A program made the position numbers and the translations under genes. The notes beneath the pieces were generated by a model, which was given only the letters and a program-made list of their open reading frames with translations, made no database searches and was not told the origin of the DNA. This document shows positions 7,291 through 10,103 of a DNA stretch of 10,103 nucleotides, piece after piece. The stretch's first letter is position 1. Every line of letters starts with the position of its first letter. The stretch comes from an uncultured Clostridium sp. (GTDB lineage: Bacteria; Bacillota; Clostridia; TANB77; CAG-508): positions 1-10,103 of the forward strand of contig CATYUF010000056.1 of NCBI GenBank assembly GCA_958413095.1, given 5' to 3'.

Positions 7291-7779
7291 CTAAATCTTT
7301 TGATATACAACATAATTATACTCAAAATTATTTTCTCCATCTTCTGGACCTTTTTCTCTACTTACTTCTTTCCATTTTTTATCATCTATTCTTGGAAAGA
7401 ATGCATCTCCTTCAAATTCTCTTTCAATTTCTGTTACATACATTTTACTTACATATGGCATTAAGAAATTATACATCATTGCCCCACCTATTACAAAGGC
7501 TTCTTCTTCTGATTCTATGTATTCTTGAATTTGTAATAAAGAATGAACAACTTCTACATTTTCATCATTTACTTTAAAGTCTGGGTTATTACTAAATATA
7601 ATATGTTTACGATTAGGAAGAACTCTACCTAATGACTCAAAAGTTTTTCTTCCCATTATTATTGTATGGCCTGTTGTTAATGCTTTAAATCTTTTTAAAT
7701 CATCTGACAAATGCCATAATAATTTATTATCTTTTCCTATTATATTATTTTTTGCTTTTGCTACTACTATACTTAACAT
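7291..7779 (-). CDS. folA: Dihydrofolate reductase
   Basis: A 162-residue cytosolic enzyme that reduces dihydrofolate to tetrahydrofolate with NADPH, regenerating the folate oxidised by thymidylate synthase. Seen: the N-terminal VVAKAKNNIIGKDNKLLWHLSDDLKRFK with W22, catalytic D27 and F31 in the same positions as the E. coli enzyme; the NADPH-binding GRKTFESLG (43-51); FVIGGAMMY (95-103); and the C-terminal YNYVVYQK. Positions 21 and 25, proline in E. coli, are leucine and serine here. AGGAGGG at 7784-7790 supports the start. The upstream neighbour is ThyA, its usual functional partner, but a 32-bp inverted repeat ends right at the ribosome binding site. Confidence 0.96.
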   Translation of the reverse strand: MLSIVVAKAKNNIIGKDNKLLWHLSDDLKRFKALTTGHTIIMGRKTFESLGRVLPNRKHIIFSNNPDFKVNDENVEVVHSLLQIQEYIESEEEAFVIGGAMMYNFLMPYVSKMYVTEIEREFEGDAFFPRIDDKKWKEVSREKGPEDGENNFEYNYVVYQKI

Positions 7780-7789
7780 TTTTCCCTCC

Positions 7790-7919
7790 TGATTTTGGGG
7801 TCGGAGACAAAAATCATCTTTCTCCTATTCCCAAATTTATTTCATATAATTTTTATCATACTAATTCTTAATTTCATGCAAATTCTAAAAGATGATTTTT
7901 GTCTCCGACCCCAAAATCA
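7790..7919. repeat. Perfect 32-bp inverted repeat between thyA and folA (REPIN/MITE-like)
   Basis: Arms 7790-7821 and 7888-7919 are exact reverse complements, with outer sequence TGATTTTGGGGTCGGAGAC, around a 66-bp A+T-rich loop. The arms are far richer in G and C than the surroundings and contain the imperfect palindrome GTCGGAGAC. One end touches the folA ribosome binding site (7784-7790). The other lies 12 bp from the thyA stop, next to a 9-bp tandem duplication CCAAAATCA (7911-7919, 7920-7928). It resembles a paired repetitive extragenic palindrome or short MITE. In the thyA-folA RNA it would form a very stable hairpin. No transposase is present. Confidence 0.85.
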
Positions 7920-7931
7920 CCAAAATCACTT

Positions 7932-8789
7932 CTAAATTGCTACTGGAATTTTTCCTATTTTTACTTCTTTGTTGTAGTCATAATTTTGAATTTCAAAATC
8001 TTCTACTTTAAATTCATAAAAATTATTTGTTGGATTATTTATTATTAATTTAGGTTTTACATCTATTGGCTTTGCTTCTATTAATTTTTCTACTAATGGT
8101 ATATGTCTATCATAAATATGACAATCTCCAATATTATGTGTTAATGTTCCTACTTCTAGTCCAGATACTTGTGCAAACATATATTGTAATGCTGCATATT
8201 GCATTACATTCCAACCATTTGCTGTTAACATATCTTGTGAACGTTGGTTTAATATTAAATGTAATTTATTTTCTTTAACTAACCATTGTGTTCCATATGC
8301 ACATGGTTCTAAGTTCATGTCTTTTAGTTCTTCATGATTAAATAAATTTGTCATAATTCTTCTGCTTGAAGGATCGTTTTTTAACAGATACAAAACATAA
8401 TCAACTTGATCCATTTCTTTAATTCCTTCTTTTGTTTTAAATTCATATTTTTTTGCTAATTGATATCCATAAGCTTTTCCTATTGTTCTATCTTCTCCTG
8501 CCCATTGATCCCATATATGTGAATTTAATTCATCTACATTATTAGACTTTTTTTGCCATATCCACAAAATTTCATCAATGGCATTTTTTATTGTTTTTGT
8601 ATTATTTCTAAGTGTTATCATTGGAAATTCTTTTCCAACATCATATTTATTTTGAACTCCAACTATTGAAATATAGTTAGCTTCTTCTCCATCATCCCAT
8701 CTTGTACGCACATTTGTTCCTTTTGATGAATATCCATTTTTTATAATTTCTTTACAAGTTTTTATAAATTGTTCGTCTGCTTGTGTCAT
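7932..8789 (-). CDS. thyA: Thymidylate synthase
   Basis: A 285-residue cytosolic enzyme that methylates dUMP to dTMP with methylenetetrahydrofolate and releases dihydrofolate. Seen: phosphate-binding SSRR (141-144); the catalytic cysteine C163 in LEPCAYGTQW; QRSQD (182-186) with D186; N194 in ANGWN, the equivalent of the dUMP-binding asparagine; GDCHIYDRH (221-229) with H224 and Y226; and the canonical C-terminus PVAI. The TLRNNTKTIKNAIDEILWIWQ region is typical of clostridial ThyA. The length is slightly above the E. coli 264 residues, through the 80-130 insert region. The ribosome binding site is AAAGGA near 8801-8806, with a rather long spacing of about 11 nt. A promoter at 8887-8915 likely drives thyA and folA together. 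Confidence 0.96.
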   Translation of the reverse strand: MTQADEQFIKTCKEIIKNGYSSKGTNVRTRWDDGEEANYISIVGVQNKYDVGKEFPMITLRNNTKTIKNAIDEILWIWQKKSNNVDELNSHIWDQWAGEDRTIGKAYGYQLAKKYEFKTKEGIKEMDQVDYVLYLLKNDPSSRRIMTNLFNHEELKDMNLEPCAYGTQWLVKENKLHLILNQRSQDMLTANGWNVMQYAALQYMFAQVSGLEVGTLTHNIGDCHIYDRHIPLVEKLIEAKPIDVKPKLIINNPTNNFYEFKVEDFEIQNYDYNKEVKIGKIPVAI

Positions 8790-8886
8790 ATAAATTTCAT
8801 TCCTTTCTCATTTTACTAAAAAATACATCTTATGATAAAATTTTTTGTTTCTTTTAATTAATGTTTCTTTGTATTTTACAATTTTA

Positions 8887-8915
8887 AGTATATCATATCA
8901 TAAAATTTTTTTCTA
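8887..8915 (-). promoter_or_regulatory. Candidate thyA promoter
   Basis: On the minus strand, -10 TATACT (8892-8887) lies 17 bp from -35 TAGAAA (8915-8910), in the 169-bp gap after the radical SAM gene. It implies a leader of about 90 nt before the thyA ATG with no evident conserved structure. In such A+T-rich DNA, matches of this quality can arise by chance. Confidence 0.38.
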
Positions 8916-8958
8916 CTTTTTTGCTTCTATATTTTTGATTATTAAATCCCATATTTTC

Positions 8959-9852
8959 CTATAACTCCCATTTAGGAACATATTCTTCTTCATGTTCTCC
9001 TAATTCTTGCATATATCCATTTTCTATACCTAACTCATACACATAATTTTCTATTTTATCATACTCTTCTTTTGTTAATTTTCTGTTTAACATTTTATCT
9101 TCTTTTGCTTTATATGTAGGAAAATATTGTGCCATTATATTTATATATACTTTTTCATCTATATTTTCTTTTATCCATTTTAAAATATTTTTACTGTTTT
9201 CTATGTTATTTGGTAATACCAAATGCCTAATCATTACTCCTCTTTGTATTATTCCATTTTCATCTAGCTTTGTTGTACCTACTTGTCTATACATCTCTTT
9301 AATTGCTTTTGTAGCAATATCAAAATAGTTATCTATTTTTGAATATCTTTTACCTAATTCATTATCATAATATTTCAAATCTGGTAAATAGACATCTATA
9401 TATCCTTCTAATAATTTTAAAGTTTCAACATTTTCATATGTATTTGTATTATATATTATTGGTATTTTTAACCCATTTCTTTTAGCTATTTTTATTGCTT
9501 CAATTATATATAATACATAACTTGTTGGAGTTACCAAATTTATATTTTCAACATTTTTATTTTGTAGCTCTATAAATATATCAGCTAATTCATTAATTGT
9601 TATTTCTTTACCCTTTCCTAATTGACTAATCTCATAATTTTGGCAATATATACAATTCAAATTACAATTAGAAAAAAATACCGTTCCCGAGCCATTATTT
9701 CCTGTTATACATGGTTCTTCAAATTTATGGATTGAGTATAGTGCAATTTTAACTTTATCATTTGCCTTACATCGTCCACTATTTCCTATTTCTCTATTTA
9801 TCTTACATTTATGTGGACATATTTCACATTTTGCTAGCATATTTGATTTCAT
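8959..9852 (-). CDS. Radical SAM protein of the PflX/COG1313 group
   Basis: A 297-residue iron-sulfur protein related to pyruvate formate-lyase activating enzymes; the substrate of the group is not known to me. Seen: an N-terminal cysteine-rich stretch CEICPHKCKINR with C9, C12, C16 and C28, a likely extra metal site; EEPCITGNNGSGTVFFSNC (45-63); the radical SAM cluster motif CNLNCIYCQN with C63, C67 and C70; NINLVTPTSY (103-112); IYNTNTYE (133-140); VYLPDLKYY (154-162); RQVG (189-192); and RHLVLP (209-214). All of these are hallmarks of the group. An in-frame stop lies 6 codons before the ATG at 9852. The next ATG at 9840 is the only near alternative, and neither has a good ribosome binding site. 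A promoter at 9875-9903 suggests a very short leader. Confidence 0.85.
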   Translation of the reverse strand: MKSNMLAKCEICPHKCKINREIGNSGRCKANDKVKIALYSIHKFEEPCITGNNGSGTVFFSNCNLNCIYCQNYEISQLGKGKEITINELADIFIELQNKNVENINLVTPTSYVLYIIEAIKIAKRNGLKIPIIYNTNTYENVETLKLLEGYIDVYLPDLKYYDNELGKRYSKIDNYFDIATKAIKEMYRQVGTTKLDENGIIQRGVMIRHLVLPNNIENSKNILKWIKENIDEKVYINIMAQYFPTYKAKEDKMLNRKLTKEEYDKIENYVYELGIENGYMQELGEHEEEYVPKWEL

Positions 9853-9874
9853 TTCTATTTTTACATCTTACTAT

Positions 9875-9903
9875 ATTTTAAATAATTACATGTTACAATT
9901 CAA
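9875..9903 (-). promoter_or_regulatory. Promoter of the PflX-like radical SAM gene
   Basis: On the minus strand, -35 TTGAAT (9903-9898) and -10 TAAAAT (9880-9875) have a 17-bp spacer. RNA would start near 9868, about 15 nt before the ATG at 9852, which fits the absence of a strong ribosome binding site. The -35 element lies inside one arm of the palindrome at 9892-9939. Confidence 0.5.
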
Positions 9904-9939
9904 TGTTTGATAATAGATTATTACACTTTGAATTATAAC
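9892..9939. promoter_or_regulatory. Interrupted palindrome overlapping the -35 region, possible operator
   Basis: GTTACAATTCAA (9892-9903) pairs with TTGAATTATAAC (9928-9939) with one mismatch in 12. An inner ATAAT/ATTAT pair occurs at 9910-9921. Because one arm covers the -35 hexamer of the downstream gene, a DNA-binding regulator or a transcribed hairpin could affect its expression. This is inference from position only. Confidence 0.35.
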
Positions 9940-9980
9940 AATTGCATATAGTACCTTCTCCTTAAATAATATTTAGGTTT

Positions 9981-10011
9981 TAAATAAAGTTTTACCTATA
10001 AACTTTATTTA
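9981..10011 (-). terminator. A+T hairpin overlapping the stop of the upstream gene
   Basis: A perfect 12-bp stem TAAATAAAGTTT/AAACTTTATTTA (9981-9992 with 10000-10011) has a 7-nt loop and contains the stop codon of the partial gene at the right edge. There is no G+C core and no long T run after it, so termination is uncertain; it may be an RNA 3'-end stabiliser. Confidence 0.35.
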
Positions 10012-10103
10012 TTTTCTATAACACTAGAAATATATATTTTATTCTCATTATTCTTGTTTAGCACAATTTCTTTTTTGGTAAATTTATCAGCATTTTCTTT
10101 TAC
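10005..10103 (-). CDS. 3' end of an unrecognised gene (partial)
   Basis: The last 32 codons and TAA stop of a frame that enters from the right edge; the other two minus-strand frames close within a few codons. The visible end reads ...KKEIVLNKNNENKIYISSVIENK, polar and charged, with no recognisable motif or membrane segment. It runs in the same direction as all other genes and ends in the hairpin at 9981-10011. Its function cannot be told from this fragment. Confidence 0.5.
   Translation of the reverse strand, partial: VKENADKFTKKEIVLNKNNENKIYISSVIENK

Noticed and set aside
7284..7577. A 97-codon plus-strand open frame opposite the DHFR gene
   Set aside because: It lies almost wholly within a confidently identified DHFR and shows no motif of its own.

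Overview
The window is very A+T-rich (roughly three quarters A+T by eye). It carries a clostridial-type gene set read with the standard code. Strong GGAGG-type ribosome binding sites, a spore photoproduct lyase homologue and an FtsX-type ABC transporter with a coiled-coil insert all point to an anaerobic Firmicute, probably a gut Clostridia lineage. Species cannot be named from this sequence. Every recognisable protein gene lies on the minus strand, so transcription runs from high to low coordinates.

Layout in order of transcription. The 3' end of an unrecognised gene (10005-10103) enters from the right edge. It is followed by an A+T hairpin, an orphan ribosome binding site and a promoter. 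Next is a COG1313/PflX-like radical SAM protein (8959-9852). After a gap with its own candidate promoter come thymidylate synthase (7932-8789) and dihydrofolate reductase (7291-7779), separated by a perfect 32-bp inverted repeat (7790-7919). A gap with two 43-bp tandem repeats leads to a spore photoproduct lyase family radical SAM enzyme (6096-7094). A second promoter near 5900 starts a tight four-gene unit: MacB-type ABC ATPase (5158-5859), 1080-residue FtsX-family permease (1841-5083), DCTD-type dCMP deaminase (1314-1817) and a HipA/CtkA-like kinase (430-1284). It ends at a terminator at 383-424.

The genes share a thymidylate theme. dCMP deaminase makes dUMP, ThyA converts it to dTMP and DHFR recycles the folate. 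The SPL homologue would repair thymine dimers. The ABC pair and the kinase do not obviously belong to this pathway.

The most unusual part is the gene-free left end. Positions 75-352 fold into one long interrupted hairpin with a perfect 33-bp stem. Its imperfect positions are G-U wobbles and a tandem G-A motif only when read as plus-strand RNA. It faces the kinase operon and shares its bidirectional terminator. It is either an undescribed structured RNA or a MITE-like element. Other points of note are an SPL homologue without the usual hydrogen-donor cysteine, and a strongly translated leader frame that a one-base slip in an A7 run would join to the permease.
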